NCBI GenBank assembly: GCA_963809715.1
Contig: CAWEKO010000002.1
Coordinates: forward strand, 62,001 to 126,000
Direction: 5' to 3'
From: Bog-473 sp963809715
Lineage (GTDB): Bacteria > Actinomycetota > Acidimicrobiia > Acidimicrobiales > RAAP-2
DNA length: 64,000 bases
The notes below the pieces were generated by a model. The model did not search any database. It saw only the letters and a program-made list of their open reading frames with translations, and had not been told where the DNA came from. A program made the position numbers and the translations under genes. Below, piece after piece: positions 1 through 8,892 of this stretch. How positions within the stretch are numbered: the first letter of the stretch is position 1; each line of letters begins with the position of its first letter.

Positions 1-1
1 G

Positions 2-724
2 ACGCTGGCCATCTACTTCGTGGTCTTCCAGCTGATCCTGGGCAACAGGATGCCGGACTTCGTCATCTTCCTGTTCGCCGGCCTGCTGCTGTGGAACCTC
101 TTCCAGCTCGGTGTGCAGACGGGCACCGGGGTGGTGGTCAACAACGCCGGCATCGTCAAGAAGGTCTCGTTCCCCCGCGAGATCCTGGCCCTGGCGGCGG
201 TCGGGTCGGCCTGCGTGTTCTTCTTCTTCCAGGCCATCGTCATGGTGATCTTCATGATCGTCCTGCACTCGGCGCCGGACATGGCCTACTTCCCGTTGCT
301 GCTGCTGGCCCTGGTGGCCGGCATCGTGCTGGCCTCGGCGATCGGCGTGCTGCTCTCCGCGATCAACGTCTACCTGCGCGACACCCAGCACCTCATCGAG
401 GTGCTCCTCACCGCGTGGTTCTGGGCCTGCCCCATCGTCTACCCGTACCAGCAGCAGATCGGTGACAAGCTCGCCCACGTCTGGATCTACTTCTTGAATC
501 CGATGGTTCCACTGATCCTGACGTTCCAGCGCTGCATCTATGCCCGGCCGACGGCGGTGGCCACTGTCAACGGCACTCCGGTCGTGTACCACGTCCTGCC
601 CGACAAGGGCATGCTGTGGTACGGCGGGCTCGATCTCGCAGTGCTGTTCCTCGGGGTCGTCCTCTTCCTCGTCGCGTTGGCCGTGTTCGGCCGGCTCGAG
701 GGGAACTTCGCCGAGGAGCTCTGA
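2..724 (+). CDS. wzm: ABC-2 type polysaccharide export permease (5' truncated)
   Basis: Membrane subunit of an ABC-2 exporter that moves a completed polysaccharide across the cytoplasmic membrane. The reading frame is open from base 2, so the N-terminus lies outside the window. The visible 240 residues hold about five hydrophobic segments, with the ABC-2 family pattern VKKVSFPREILALAAVGS between membrane helices and NVYLRDTQHLIEVLLTAWFW near the middle. The stop codon overlaps the ATG of the ATPase gene by one base (TGATG), as expected for translational coupling of exporter partners. The downstream ATPase carries a C-terminal substrate-binding domain, which supports O-antigen or teichoic-acid-like glycan as substrate. 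The exact glycan is unknown. Confidence 0.9.
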   Translation, partial: TLAIYFVVFQLILGNRMPDFVIFLFAGLLLWNLFQLGVQTGTGVVVNNAGIVKKVSFPREILALAAVGSACVFFFFQAIVMVIFMIVLHSAPDMAYFPLLLLALVAGIVLASAIGVLLSAINVYLRDTQHLIEVLLTAWFWACPIVYPYQQQIGDKLAHVWIYFLNPMVPLILTFQRCIYARPTAVATVNGTPVVYHVLPDKGMLWYGGLDLAVLFLGVVLFLVALAVFGRLEGNFAEEL

Positions 725-1995
725 TGAGCGACTTCGCGGTCGACGTCCGCGGCGTCTCCAAGCGGTTCCGCCTGGCCCACGGCCAGTACAACACCGTGAA
801 GGAGCGGCTGATCCACGGTGGGCGACGCAAGTCCACCGAGGACTTCTGGGCTCTGACGGACGTCTCCCTGACGGTCAAGGAGGGTGAGACGGTCGGCATC
901 CTCGGGCGGAACGGCTCGGGCAAGTCGACCCTGCTCAAGTGCATCTGCGGCGTGCTCCAGCCGACCTCGGGCGAGGTGGCGGTGCGGGGCAAGATGGCCG
1001 GCCTGCTCGAGCTGGGCGCGGGGTTCCAGCAGGACCTGACCGGCCGCGAGAACATCTACCTCAACGGCTCGCTACTGGGCATGACCAAGAAGGAGGTCGA
1101 CCGGGTCTTCGACGCCATCGTCGACTTCTCCGAACTCGAGGAGTTCATCGACGGACCGGTGAAGTTCTATTCGTCGGGCATGTACGTCCGGTTGGGCTTC
1201 GCCGTGGCGGTGAACGTCGACCCCGACATCCTGGTCATCGACGAGGTGCTGGCGGTCGGTGACGAGCGCTTCCAGCGCAAGTGCATCGATCGGGTCAACC
1301 AGTTCCAGGACGAGGGCCGGACGATCCTGCTCGTCACCCACTCGGCCGACACGGTGCGCTCCATCTGTGACCGGGGCGTGGTGCTCAGCCACGGGCACCT
1401 GATGGCCGACGTCGAGCCCGGCGAGGCCACACGCATCTTCCGCGAGGGACTCATGGCCGAGGGCGCCGGCATGGCCGTCGTGGATTCGTCCTTCGTCGCG
1501 GTGCCGGCGATGCCCGGCGCCTCCGGCGAGGACCTGATGCCCGATGCCGATCGCCCGGTGCGGTTCCGGTCCGTCCACCGGGTGTATTCCGGCGAGAACG
1601 ACGTGGCCTACATGAGGACGGGCGACGACCTGACCATTCGGGTCGAGTTCGAGGCCTCCATCCCCACCGAGGATGTGGTGTTCTCGCTGGAGATCCGGGA
1701 CGAGGGCGGCAACCAGTTGATGCGCACCGACACCTCCATCATCGGCGTGCGGATCGACGCGCCGCGGGGGACGAGCGTGATGCACTTCGGGATCGTCGAC
1801 ATGCCGATGCTCGACGGCTCGTTCTCGTTCGCCTTGGGGATACAGAGTCGCAACGGCATTTTGTACGACTGGCAGGAGAACGCGGGCACCTTCGAAGTCA
1901 TGAACCCGAGCAAGGTGAGCGGTGCGCTGCGGTTGGACGTGCACGCGGCGTTGATCTCGACCGAGAGCGATCTCGGCACCGCAGCACTGGCCTGA
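724..1995 (+). CDS. wzt: ABC transporter ATP-binding protein of polysaccharide export, Wzt type
   Basis: ATPase partner of the upstream permease. The 423-residue protein has an N-terminal nucleotide-binding domain: Walker A GRNGSGKST (residues 61-69), a reduced signature YSSGM (149-153) typical of Wzt/TagH proteins, Walker B ILVIDEVLAVGD (169-180) and the switch histidine in VTHS (about 206). Residues about 290-423 form an extra beta-rich domain like the Wzt C-terminal domain that recognises the modified end of the exported glycan. I chose the ATG that overlaps the permease stop; an earlier in-frame start would run far into the permease. The C-terminal domain suggests export is gated by a terminal modification, fitting the methyltransferase that follows. 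Confidence 0.92.
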   Translation: MSDFAVDVRGVSKRFRLAHGQYNTVKERLIHGGRRKSTEDFWALTDVSLTVKEGETVGILGRNGSGKSTLLKCICGVLQPTSGEVAVRGKMAGLLELGAGFQQDLTGRENIYLNGSLLGMTKKEVDRVFDAIVDFSELEEFIDGPVKFYSSGMYVRLGFAVAVNVDPDILVIDEVLAVGDERFQRKCIDRVNQFQDEGRTILLVTHSADTVRSICDRGVVLSHGHLMADVEPGEATRIFREGLMAEGAGMAVVDSSFVAVPAMPGASGEDLMPDADRPVRFRSVHRVYSGENDVAYMRTGDDLTIRVEFEASIPTEDVVFSLEIRDEGGNQLMRTDTSIIGVRIDAPRGTSVMHFGIVDMPMLDGSFSFALGIQSRNGILYDWQENAGTFEVMNPSKVSGALRLDVHAALISTESDLGTAALA

Positions 1996-2031
1996 GCCCC
2001 GGGGGCGTGTGATCGTGACGGGGAAGGGTCG

Positions 2032-3069
2032 ATGAGCGAGAGCGAGAGCGAAAGCGAGACGCAGACCGAGGCGGGCGGGCCGGCGGATCCGCAGGCCTAC
2101 ATCGCGCAGGTGATGGCCGAGATCGCCGAGGAGGTGCGGCTGCGCCGGGCCTCGGGCGACCTGCCGCCCCGGCTCGAGCGTGAACTCGACGAGCTCTTCT
2201 TGGCCCACTCGCCGATCGGCGTACGCGGGGGCGACCTGAGTGAGGCGCTGCGCCAGGTCGACGCGGCCACCTTCATCGACCCGGTGGTCCCGGTGGAATC
2301 GGAGCGGGCGGCCGGTGCCTTCGTCAAGAAGGGCATGCGCTCGCTCTTCATGTGGTACGTCGGGTGGGTCACCCACCAGATGAGCCAGTCGGCCTCCGCC
2401 GTGAGCCGGGCCCTGCACATCGTCGACGACCGGCTCAAGGAGCTGGAGCGGGCGGTGGCGGCACAGAAGGTGCCCGAGGGCGGCGTGGTCGAGTTCGCCG
2501 CCCTGGCCGGTCCCGACAGCTGGTGGGTCGAGCCGACGCTGGCGGCGTTGGGCAAGGTGCCGGGCCGGGTGCTGCACGCGGCCTGTGGAGACGGCTGGTT
2601 GGTGCGCCGGCTGGGCGAGGCGGGCGTGGACGCCTACGGGGTCGACCCGCGCTCGGCGCTGGTGGACCGGGCCGAACTGGGTGTGCTGGACCTGCGGGGC
2701 GAGGACGTGGCCGATCACCTGCGCGCCGTGGCGGCGTCGGCCCTGGGCGGCGTGGTGCTGAGCGGTGTGGTCGAGGGCCTGGCCGGCGGGGAGCGCACCC
2801 AGCTGCTCAAGGACGTGGCCAGCCGGCTCGCCCCGGGCGGGCTGCTGGTCATCCACTCGGTCACCCGGTCGACCTGGGAGGCGGCGGACGCCCCGCTCGA
2901 GGCCGACCTGGCGCCGGGGCACCCGCTGCGCGCCGAGACCTGGTGCGAGCTGCTGGCCCGGGGTGGCTACTCGCCGTCGGCGGTGCCGGGCCCCGGGGGC
3001 CGTGACTTCCTGGTGACCGCGGTGCGCGCCGAGATCACCCCGTTCACGGCGCCACACCCGACGGCGTGA
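2032..3069 (+). CDS. SAM-dependent methyltransferase of glycan locus (paralogue 1)
   Basis: Class I methyltransferase-like protein of 345 residues. The SAM-binding motif reads GRVLHAACGDGWLVRRLGEAG (about residues 177-197), with an acidic motif II in YGVDPRS. The N-terminal half is helical, with a possible coiled coil (RALHIVDDRLKELERAVAA), and begins with a serine/glutamate dipeptide run (SESESESETQTE). It lies 36 nt after the Wzt gene, and its stop overlaps the GTG of the next glycosyltransferase (GTGA). It probably methylates a sugar of the exported glycan, perhaps as a chain-capping step read by Wzt; that role is inferred from position. It is clearly related to the protein at 8893-9999. 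Confidence 0.85.
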   Translation: MSESESESETQTEAGGPADPQAYIAQVMAEIAEEVRLRRASGDLPPRLERELDELFLAHSPIGVRGGDLSEALRQVDAATFIDPVVPVESERAAGAFVKKGMRSLFMWYVGWVTHQMSQSASAVSRALHIVDDRLKELERAVAAQKVPEGGVVEFAALAGPDSWWVEPTLAALGKVPGRVLHAACGDGWLVRRLGEAGVDAYGVDPRSALVDRAELGVLDLRGEDVADHLRAVAASALGGVVLSGVVEGLAGGERTQLLKDVASRLAPGGLLVIHSVTRSTWEAADAPLEADLAPGHPLRAETWCELLARGGYSPSAVPGPGGRDFLVTAVRAEITPFTAPHPTA

Positions 3070-4172
3070 GCGCCGCCGCCGGGAGGCCGGTGGCCATCCA
3101 CCAGTTCATCCCGGCCCTCAATCCCCACGACGCCACCGGGACCCACACCCTGCGCACCCGCGAGGTGCTCCGTCGGGCGGGCTGGCGCTCGGAGATCTTC
3201 GCCGAGGCGATCCACGACGATCTGGCGGGAGAGGCGTACAAGTACTGGACGTATTCGGACCATGCGGCGGAGGGTGACGTCGCCCTGTACCAGTTCACGA
3301 CCTCGTCCTCCCTGGCCGGGTTCCTGGCCGAGTTGGCGCCTCCGCTGATCCTGGACTTTCACAACTTCACCGGCCCTGAGCTCTTCGCCGGGTGGGAGCC
3401 CGAGAGCGTGGTGCGGGCGGCCCGGGCTGCCGAGGAGCTGGACCTGCTGGCCCCGTTGGCGCTGCTCGGACTGGCCAAGAGCAGCTTCAGCGAGCGGACG
3501 TTGTGCGAGGCGGGGTGCGCGCGCACGGCGGTCGTGCCCGTGCTGGCCGACTACGGGCGGGTGAGCGCCGAGCCGGATCCGCGGGTGCTCGACGAGTTGG
3601 AGGGGTTGGGGGCAGGGGGTGGCACCGACATCCTCTTCGTCGGTCGGGTGGTGCCGTCGAAGGCCCAACACGACCTGGTCAAGGCGCTGTGGGCCTACCG
3701 GCGCCTCTACGATCCCCACGCCCGGCTGCACCTGCTCGGAGGGACCTCGAGTTACGAATACAACAAGTCGCTGCAGGACTTCGTGGACGACCTCGGCCTG
3801 GCCCGGGCCGTGCGGATCGCCGGCGAGGTCTCCGACGCCTCGCTGGCCGCGTACTTCGCCGTGGCCGACGTGTTCCTTTCTCTGTCGGTGCACGAGGGAT
3901 TCGGCGTTCCCCTCGTCGAGGCCATGAGCGCCGGTGTCCCCGTGGTCACGCTGGACGCCGGGGCCGTTCGCGAAACGGTCGGCGACGCCGCGCTGGTCCT
4001 CGAGTCGACCGACCCGTCGTACGTGGCGGCCGCCGTGCACCGGGTCTGCACCGATGACGTGCTGCGGCAGCGGCTGCTCGAGGCCGGCCGGGCCCGGGCG
4101 GCCACGTTGGGGGGCGACGGCGTGGCCAACGAGCTGGTCGTGGCCATCAGCGCGGTGCTGGGTCGGCCGTGA
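3066..4172 (+). CDS. GT4-family glycosyltransferase
   Basis: Retaining GT-B glycosyltransferase of 368 residues. It opens with AIHQFIPALNPHDATGTHTL, the N-terminal pattern shared by three other glycosyltransferases in this window. The C-terminal donor-binding half contains DILFVGRVVPSKAQHDLVKAL (about 190-212) and the EX7E motif in HEGFGVPLVEAM (about 278-290). GTG start and the preceding gene's TGA overlap by four bases, and the next gene starts the same way, so all are likely co-translated. It would transfer a sugar from a nucleotide-sugar donor to the growing glycan at the cytoplasmic membrane face. Donor and linkage cannot be read from the sequence. Confidence 0.9.
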   Translation: MSAAAGRPVAIHQFIPALNPHDATGTHTLRTREVLRRAGWRSEIFAEAIHDDLAGEAYKYWTYSDHAAEGDVALYQFTTSSSLAGFLAELAPPLILDFHNFTGPELFAGWEPESVVRAARAAEELDLLAPLALLGLAKSSFSERTLCEAGCARTAVVPVLADYGRVSAEPDPRVLDELEGLGAGGGTDILFVGRVVPSKAQHDLVKALWAYRRLYDPHARLHLLGGTSSYEYNKSLQDFVDDLGLARAVRIAGEVSDASLAAYFAVADVFLSLSVHEGFGVPLVEAMSAGVPVVTLDAGAVRETVGDAALVLESTDPSYVAAAVHRVCTDDVLRQRLLEAGRARAATLGGDGVANELVVAISAVLGRP

Positions 4173-5377
4173 GCGCGAAGCGGGTGGCCTTCGTCACCCC
4201 GCGCTACGGCACGCAGGTCATGGGTGGGGCCGAGACGGCGGCCCGGCAGCTGGCCGAGCACCTGCGCGCCCACACCGCGTGGGAGAGCGAGGTCCACACG
4301 ACCTGCGCGCTGAACCCGCACACCTGGGCCGACGAGCTGGAGCCGGGCACGTCCACGCTGAACGGCGTGCCGGTGCACCGTCATCGCTCGGCGCGTGGCC
4401 GGGACGAGCTCTTCTACGGGCTCGACGGTCTGCTGCGGCTGGCGCCGAACCTGACGACGCGGGAGCAGGCGCAGCGCTGGGTCGAGTACAACGGGCCTGT
4501 CTCGCCCGACCTGATCGAGGCGGTGGCCGGGTCGGACGCCGACGTCATCGCCTTCTATCCGTACATGTACCACCCCACGGTGGCCGCCATCGGCAAGGTC
4601 TCGGCGCCGGCCGTGCTGCACCCGGCCGCCCACGACGAGCCCGCCCTGTACCTGCCCGTCTACCGGGGCACCTTCGGCGACGCCGACGGCTTCTGCTTCC
4701 ACACGGCGTCGGAGCGGTCCCTGGTCGAGCGGATGTACCCGGTGGCGGACAAGCCCCAGATCGTGCTCGGGCTCGGCGTCGGTGAGTCCCAGGGGCGCGG
4801 CCGCCGGGGGGCCGACATCCTGGGCCTGGGGGACCGGCCCTACGTCGTGAGCGTGGGTCGGGTCGACGAGCACAAGGGATCGAAGATGCTGGCCCGCTTC
4901 TTCGCCACCTACAAGGAGCGCAACCCGGGCCCGCTGGCGCTGGCGCTGGTCGGTCCGGTCTCCTTCGACCTGGAGCCACACCCCGACATCGTGGTGACGG
5001 GAACGGTCGACGAGCCCGACAAGTGGGACATCGTCGGCGATTCGCTGGTGGCGGTGTCACCCTCGGCCCTCGAGTCGTTCTCCCTCGTCGTCGTGGAGGC
5101 CTGGGTGGACCGGGTGCCGGTGCTGGTGAACGGCGCCTGCGGGCCCACCCGAGAGCACGCCGAGCGTTCGGGTGGCGGACTGTGGTTCACCTCGTATCCC
5201 GAGTTCGAGGTCGTGCTCAGCCGTCTGGTGGGTGACCCGGTCCTGCGCGCTGCGCTCGGGCAGCGGGGGCGGGACTACGTGGACACCCACTTCGAATGGC
5301 CGGTGTTGATCGCCCGCTACGCCGCCTTCCTCGATGCGATGGTCGAGCGGGGCCGGGGGACGCCGGGGATCTTCTGA
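4169..5377 (+). CDS. Glycosyltransferase family 4-like protein
   Basis: Glycosyltransferase of 402 residues, different in its N-terminus from the paralogous set nearby: it starts KRVAFVTPRYGTQVMGGAET, a common GT4 acceptor-domain opening with the glycine-rich loop. The donor half contains PYVVSVGRVDEHKGSKMLARF (about 225-245) and an EX7E-like stretch ESFSLVVVEAW (about 305-315). The GTG start overlaps the previous stop by four bases. It is the last gene of the plus-strand operon that begins with the exporter permease, and the following gene faces it on the other strand 3 nt away. Probably a glycan assembly enzyme; sugar specificity unknown. Confidence 0.88.
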   Translation: MSAKRVAFVTPRYGTQVMGGAETAARQLAEHLRAHTAWESEVHTTCALNPHTWADELEPGTSTLNGVPVHRHRSARGRDELFYGLDGLLRLAPNLTTREQAQRWVEYNGPVSPDLIEAVAGSDADVIAFYPYMYHPTVAAIGKVSAPAVLHPAAHDEPALYLPVYRGTFGDADGFCFHTASERSLVERMYPVADKPQIVLGLGVGESQGRGRRGADILGLGDRPYVVSVGRVDEHKGSKMLARFFATYKERNPGPLALALVGPVSFDLEPHPDIVVTGTVDEPDKWDIVGDSLVAVSPSALESFSLVVVEAWVDRVPVLVNGACGPTREHAERSGGGLWFTSYPEFEVVLSRLVGDPVLRAALGQRGRDYVDTHFEWPVLIARYAAFLDAMVERGRGTPGIF

Positions 5378-5380
5378 GCC

Positions 5381-6295
5381 TCAGGACCGCCGGCCCACCA
5401 CGGTGTACATGGGCTGGTCGATGGCGTCGCTGTCCATGTCGTGGGAGAGGAAGTGGCGCTGGGAGTGGAAGGTCGTCTCGGTGTGGCCGAAGCCGAGCCG
5501 GGTGAGCATGGAGACGACGGCCCCGGGATAGATCGACCACCAGTTGGTCACGTGGTGCTCGGCCGAGGGGGAGAAGCGCATGATGTTGGACTCGGGCGGG
5601 TCGACGTCGTCTTGGAGGGGCTCGGTGACGACCATCACGTCCTTGGTCATCCGGGCGGCCTGTGACAGGGCGCCCCAGGGCTCGCGCAGGTGGAGCAGGA
5701 TGGCCCCGACCACACAGATGTCGAACTCGCCCAGGTCGCTCGGCATGTCGTAGATGTTCCCCTGCACGAACTTGGCCTTCGAGCCCACGGCCCGGTGCAG
5801 GTGCCACCATCCGTCGTGGTTGCGGTCGATCGTCTCCTGCATCACCCGGAGCCGCTCTTCGGGATAATCCCGGCCCTGGATCGGCAGCGTGTCGATGGAG
5901 ACGTCGAACCCGGCTTCGAACGAGACGACCTCGGCTCCGAGGCGCTCCATGGCGAAGGTCAAGAAGCCGGTGGCCGGTCCGAGCTCGAGGACCCGCCGGC
6001 CGGCCACGTCGACCCCGCCGAGGTAGGCGGACTCGTGGCCCCGGAGGTCCCAGGCTCCGGGCAGCACGGCACCGTCGGGCATGTCGAAGGCGTGGTACCA
6101 GGTGAAGTCGCTGAGGTCGGCCCCCTCGCGGCGCTTCGCGAGTGCCTCCTGGAAGGCGGGGTCGAGCTGACCCAGGTAGTCCTTGGGCGGGTACGAGGGG
6201 AGGAGGGGACCGCGGCGTGCGGCCGGGGCCGAGGCCTGGTCGGCGGCCGGTGTCGAGGGCGCGGCTCCCTGCTGACGTCCTCGGCGGCGGAGCAT
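5381..6295 (-). CDS. Class I SAM-dependent methyltransferase
   Basis: Methyltransferase of 304 residues. Motif I is VLELGPATGFLTFAMERLG (about 103-121), followed by an acidic residue in VSFEAGFD; later FDICVVGAILLHLREPWGAL and VMVVTEPL fit motifs post-I to III of the class I fold. The low-complexity Pro/Ala-rich N-terminus (about 40 residues) is probably disordered. It converges with the glycosyltransferase operon, leaving 3 nt between the stops. The next gene on this strand, a large secreted protein, ends 26 nt downstream of it on the far side, but the two are transcribed in series (8679 to 6322 upstream). A role in glycan or small-molecule methylation is inferred from location. Confidence 0.85.
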   Translation of the reverse strand: MLRRRGRQQGAAPSTPAADQASAPAARRGPLLPSYPPKDYLGQLDPAFQEALAKRREGADLSDFTWYHAFDMPDGAVLPGAWDLRGHESAYLGGVDVAGRRVLELGPATGFLTFAMERLGAEVVSFEAGFDVSIDTLPIQGRDYPEERLRVMQETIDRNHDGWWHLHRAVGSKAKFVQGNIYDMPSDLGEFDICVVGAILLHLREPWGALSQAARMTKDVMVVTEPLQDDVDPPESNIMRFSPSAEHHVTNWWSIYPGAVVSMLTRLGFGHTETTFHSQRHFLSHDMDSDAIDQPMYTVVGRRS

Positions 6296-6321
6296 GCAGA
6301 GACTCTAAGGCGGCCGAACTG

Positions 6322-8679
6322 TCAGAAGCCGCTCATTCCGACCATCGGCCGGTTGAGCGGTTTGCCGCCCATGGAGCCGCGGAAAGGCGCGTCACCGTAG
6401 GCGAAGATTCCTCCGTCGGAGGCCACGAACCAGTAGCCGGCCCCGTCACTGGTGGCCCGCATGGCCACGACCGGCTTGTTGAGGACGATGGAACCGGTCG
6501 AACCGAAGAACGGAGCGCCGAAGGAGAACACGCCGCCGTCGGTCCCGATCAGCCAGTAGCCGCCGGTGACCGGATCGGGAGCCATCCCGACGATGAACCC
6601 GTTGAGGTGCAGGCCACTGGTATCGCCCGCGAACACCGCATCGCCGAAGGAGAAGACGCGACCCGTCGCGCTGACCTCCCAGTACCCGAGCCCGTCCGGG
6701 CTGGCCGCCATGCCGACGATGATCTGGTTGGGCACGTTGGCGGTGGAACCGAAGAAGGGCGCGTCACCGAAGCTGAAGATGCCGCCGTCGGAGGCCACGA
6801 GCCAGTAGCCCCGGCCGTCGGGAGTGGCCGCCATGCCGACGACCGGTTTGTTCAGGGTGAGACCGCCTGTCGATCCGTGGAACTGCGCGTCCCCGTAGGA
6901 AAACACGCCGCCGTCGGACGCGACGAGCCAATAGCCGCCATGGCCGGGCGTCATGGCCATGCCGACGACCGGTTTGTTGAGGGAGATGCTGCCGGTGCTG
7001 CCGCAGAAGTCCTGCCCGAAGCCGAAGATCCCGCCGTCGGAGGCCACGGTGAGATAGCCGCTCAACGCGGCGGCCGGGCGGTTGCACCCTCCGGGCGGGG
7101 AGCCGCCGCCGACGAAGCCGGTCAGCTGGGCGTCGTGGTGGAACTGGGGCCAACCGCCGGGCGCGTTCACCTGGCCCCCGCTCGAGCCCGCGATCTCGAA
7201 GTGCTGGACGATGCCCTGGACGTCGGCGCAGGGGGAGGAGCAGATGGCGAAGTAGCCGGCGACGGTGATGCCGATGGTCCCGTTGGGGTCGGCCGTGACC
7301 AGCGGGGCGTTCTGGAACCCGTACGGACCGCCCGTCGTCACCCCGGCGTTGCCGGAGCCGTCGTCGAACTGGGCCACCTTGGCGCCGGTCCGCCCGTCGA
7401 GGATCTCGATGCCGCTGATCGTCGGCACGATGACGTCCTGGTAGCCCTGACCCAGGTTCGCCGTCGTCACCGATCCGAACACGGGAGCGATGACGTCGGT
7501 CTGCCAGAGGACCGACCCGTTCGCCGCGTTGAGCGCGTAGACCGTGCCGGCCTGCGTGCCCTCGACCACGGCCAGCTGGCCGTTGCCCTCGACGTCGGCC
7601 AGAGCGGGGGAGCCTCCGGTGAAGCCGTTGAGCGACGTGCTCCACACCTGGTTGCAGTTGGTGTCGAAGACCTTGACCGTGTTGTCGTCGGGCTTGTGGC
7701 CCTGGGTCAGGCCCCAGAAGCTGCCCGTTCCGGTCGCGATCCCGTAGGCCCCGCCGGGGAGGATGGGCCCGACGGCCGGGGACGAGTCGATCTGCTCGGA
7801 CGTGGAGGCGTGGCAGACGAGCCCACCGTGATCGTTGAAGATGCGCAGCTGCCCGCCGTTGGCGTAGTGCGTGCCGAAGGCGAAGCCCTGGGAGGAGGCG
7901 CCCCCTGAAACGAAGTTGTCGGTCCCGGTGCCGTAGAGGTCCCCGACGGCGGCGGTGGAGAAGACGCTGTCAGCGGAAAACTGGGGCCAGCCGGTGGCCG
8001 GGGCGCCGTTGGCCGCGTTGAGCCCGTAGGTCATCTGGCCGAGCGAGCCACCTTCGACGACGGTACCGCCCTCGCCGACCGGGAGGGAGGCCTGCACGCC
8101 GACGTCGTTCTCGGTGTCCGTGGGCGGGTTGGTGACGACCTGGTTCCAGGCGAATGTTCCGTTCGGCGAATAGGCGTAGTACCCACCCAAGCCGGGCACG
8201 GCGGCGTTCCCGCCGCCGAAGTACAGATCGCCGTTGGTCGGGCTGACCGACGCGGTGGAGTCGATCGGCGGAAAACCGGGCACCGGCGTGCCGGTGTAGA
8301 CGTTCGTGTCCTTGGGCGTGCCGCTGCCGGCGGTGTTGTCGGCGCACCCCTGCCCCTGTCCTGCTCCGGACTGCGGGTCGGTGGTGCTCTGGACCCACGA
8401 GGTGGCCGCCCCGTCCTGAAGCCCGAAGGCATAGAGGTCGCCGTCTCGGTCGCCGATTTCGACGGCGGGAGTGCCCCCGTCGTTGAACTCGGTGGGCGAG
8501 GCCTCCGCCACGCCGCACGGCGCGTCGTTCAGATAGTGGGTCCACGTCAGCGAGGCGGACACCGGTGCCGGCTGAGCCACGGCGGTGGGAGTGGCGAACA
8601 TGATGGCGGCCCCCACGAGGCCGACGAGGGGGATGCCGGCCCAGAGCGGCCGGGTCAATTTCGGGAAGGAGTTCGTCAA
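6322..8679 (-). CDS. Secreted PQQ/FG-GAP-like beta-propeller protein with C-terminal GYWLVASDGG repeats
   Basis: Predicted exported protein of 785 residues. Residues 1-35 form a signal peptide (basic start, hydrophobic core GIPLVGLVGAAIMF, likely cut after AVA). Residues about 40-540 contain propeller-blade motifs such as GDLYAFGLQDG, STAAVGDLYG, GSPALADVEGNGQLAVVEG and VYALNAANGSVLWQ, typical of quinoprotein/FG-GAP beta-propellers. From about residue 560 there are six roughly 42-residue repeats with the pattern GYWLVASDGGIFSFGDA, FHGSTG, LNKPVVGMA. The same repeat is in the SpoIID-like protein at 13413 and the protein at 49049. Probably a surface protein. Its ligand is unknown, and catalysis is not implied because quinoprotein active-site residues were not identified. 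Confidence 0.88.
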   Translation of the reverse strand: MTNSFPKLTRPLWAGIPLVGLVGAAIMFATPTAVAQPAPVSASLTWTHYLNDAPCGVAEASPTEFNDGGTPAVEIGDRDGDLYAFGLQDGAATSWVQSTTDPQSGAGQGQGCADNTAGSGTPKDTNVYTGTPVPGFPPIDSTASVSPTNGDLYFGGGNAAVPGLGGYYAYSPNGTFAWNQVVTNPPTDTENDVGVQASLPVGEGGTVVEGGSLGQMTYGLNAANGAPATGWPQFSADSVFSTAAVGDLYGTGTDNFVSGGASSQGFAFGTHYANGGQLRIFNDHGGLVCHASTSEQIDSSPAVGPILPGGAYGIATGTGSFWGLTQGHKPDDNTVKVFDTNCNQVWSTSLNGFTGGSPALADVEGNGQLAVVEGTQAGTVYALNAANGSVLWQTDVIAPVFGSVTTANLGQGYQDVIVPTISGIEILDGRTGAKVAQFDDGSGNAGVTTGGPYGFQNAPLVTADPNGTIGITVAGYFAICSSPCADVQGIVQHFEIAGSSGGQVNAPGGWPQFHHDAQLTGFVGGGSPPGGCNRPAAALSGYLTVASDGGIFGFGQDFCGSTGSISLNKPVVGMAMTPGHGGYWLVASDGGVFSYGDAQFHGSTGGLTLNKPVVGMAATPDGRGYWLVASDGGIFSFGDAPFFGSTANVPNQIIVGMAASPDGLGYWEVSATGRVFSFGDAVFAGDTSGLHLNGFIVGMAPDPVTGGYWLIGTDGGVFSFGAPFFGSTGSIVLNKPVVAMRATSDGAGYWFVASDGGIFAYGDAPFRGSMGGKPLNRPMVGMSGF

Positions 8680-8892
8680 GAATCAGCTCTTCGGGTTGCT
8701 CGGTCCGCCAGCGACCAAGCTAACCGCCCACTCGCCGTTGCATGAAAGCAACCCGGCGATTCCTTCCCTTGTCGTCACCATCCTCTAGTTCAGGGCTCTC
8801 CCTGAGGTCCCCGTGGGCTTCCCAGCCCGCCTTCGAAAGCCCTCGAAAGCCCTCGAAAGGGCTGCTCACGTGCCCCGCTAGCATCAACCGCC
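8680..8892. promoter_or_regulatory. Divergent intergenic region with 10-bp phased direct repeats
   Basis: The 213-nt gap separates divergently transcribed genes, so it should hold both promoters. At 8831-8860 three 10-bp units follow one another exactly: CTTCGAAAGC, CCTCGAAAGC, CCTCGAAAGG. One full helical turn per unit suggests a multi-site protein-binding array. The last copies also make a small hairpin (AGCCC 8848-8852 / GGGCT 8859-8863). It could be an operator, or part of a leader for the gene at 8893. Confidence 0.4.

Noticed and set aside
1072..3057. Very long minus-strand open frame opposite the Wzt and methyltransferase genes
   Set aside because: Composition is Arg/Gly/His/Pro-rich without motifs, as expected opposite high-GC genes; the plus-strand proteins have full family motifs.
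6142..7908. Long plus-strand frame opposite the beta-propeller gene with repeated GRHADD motifs
   Set aside because: The motifs mirror the repeat units of the minus-strand protein; they are an antisense shadow.
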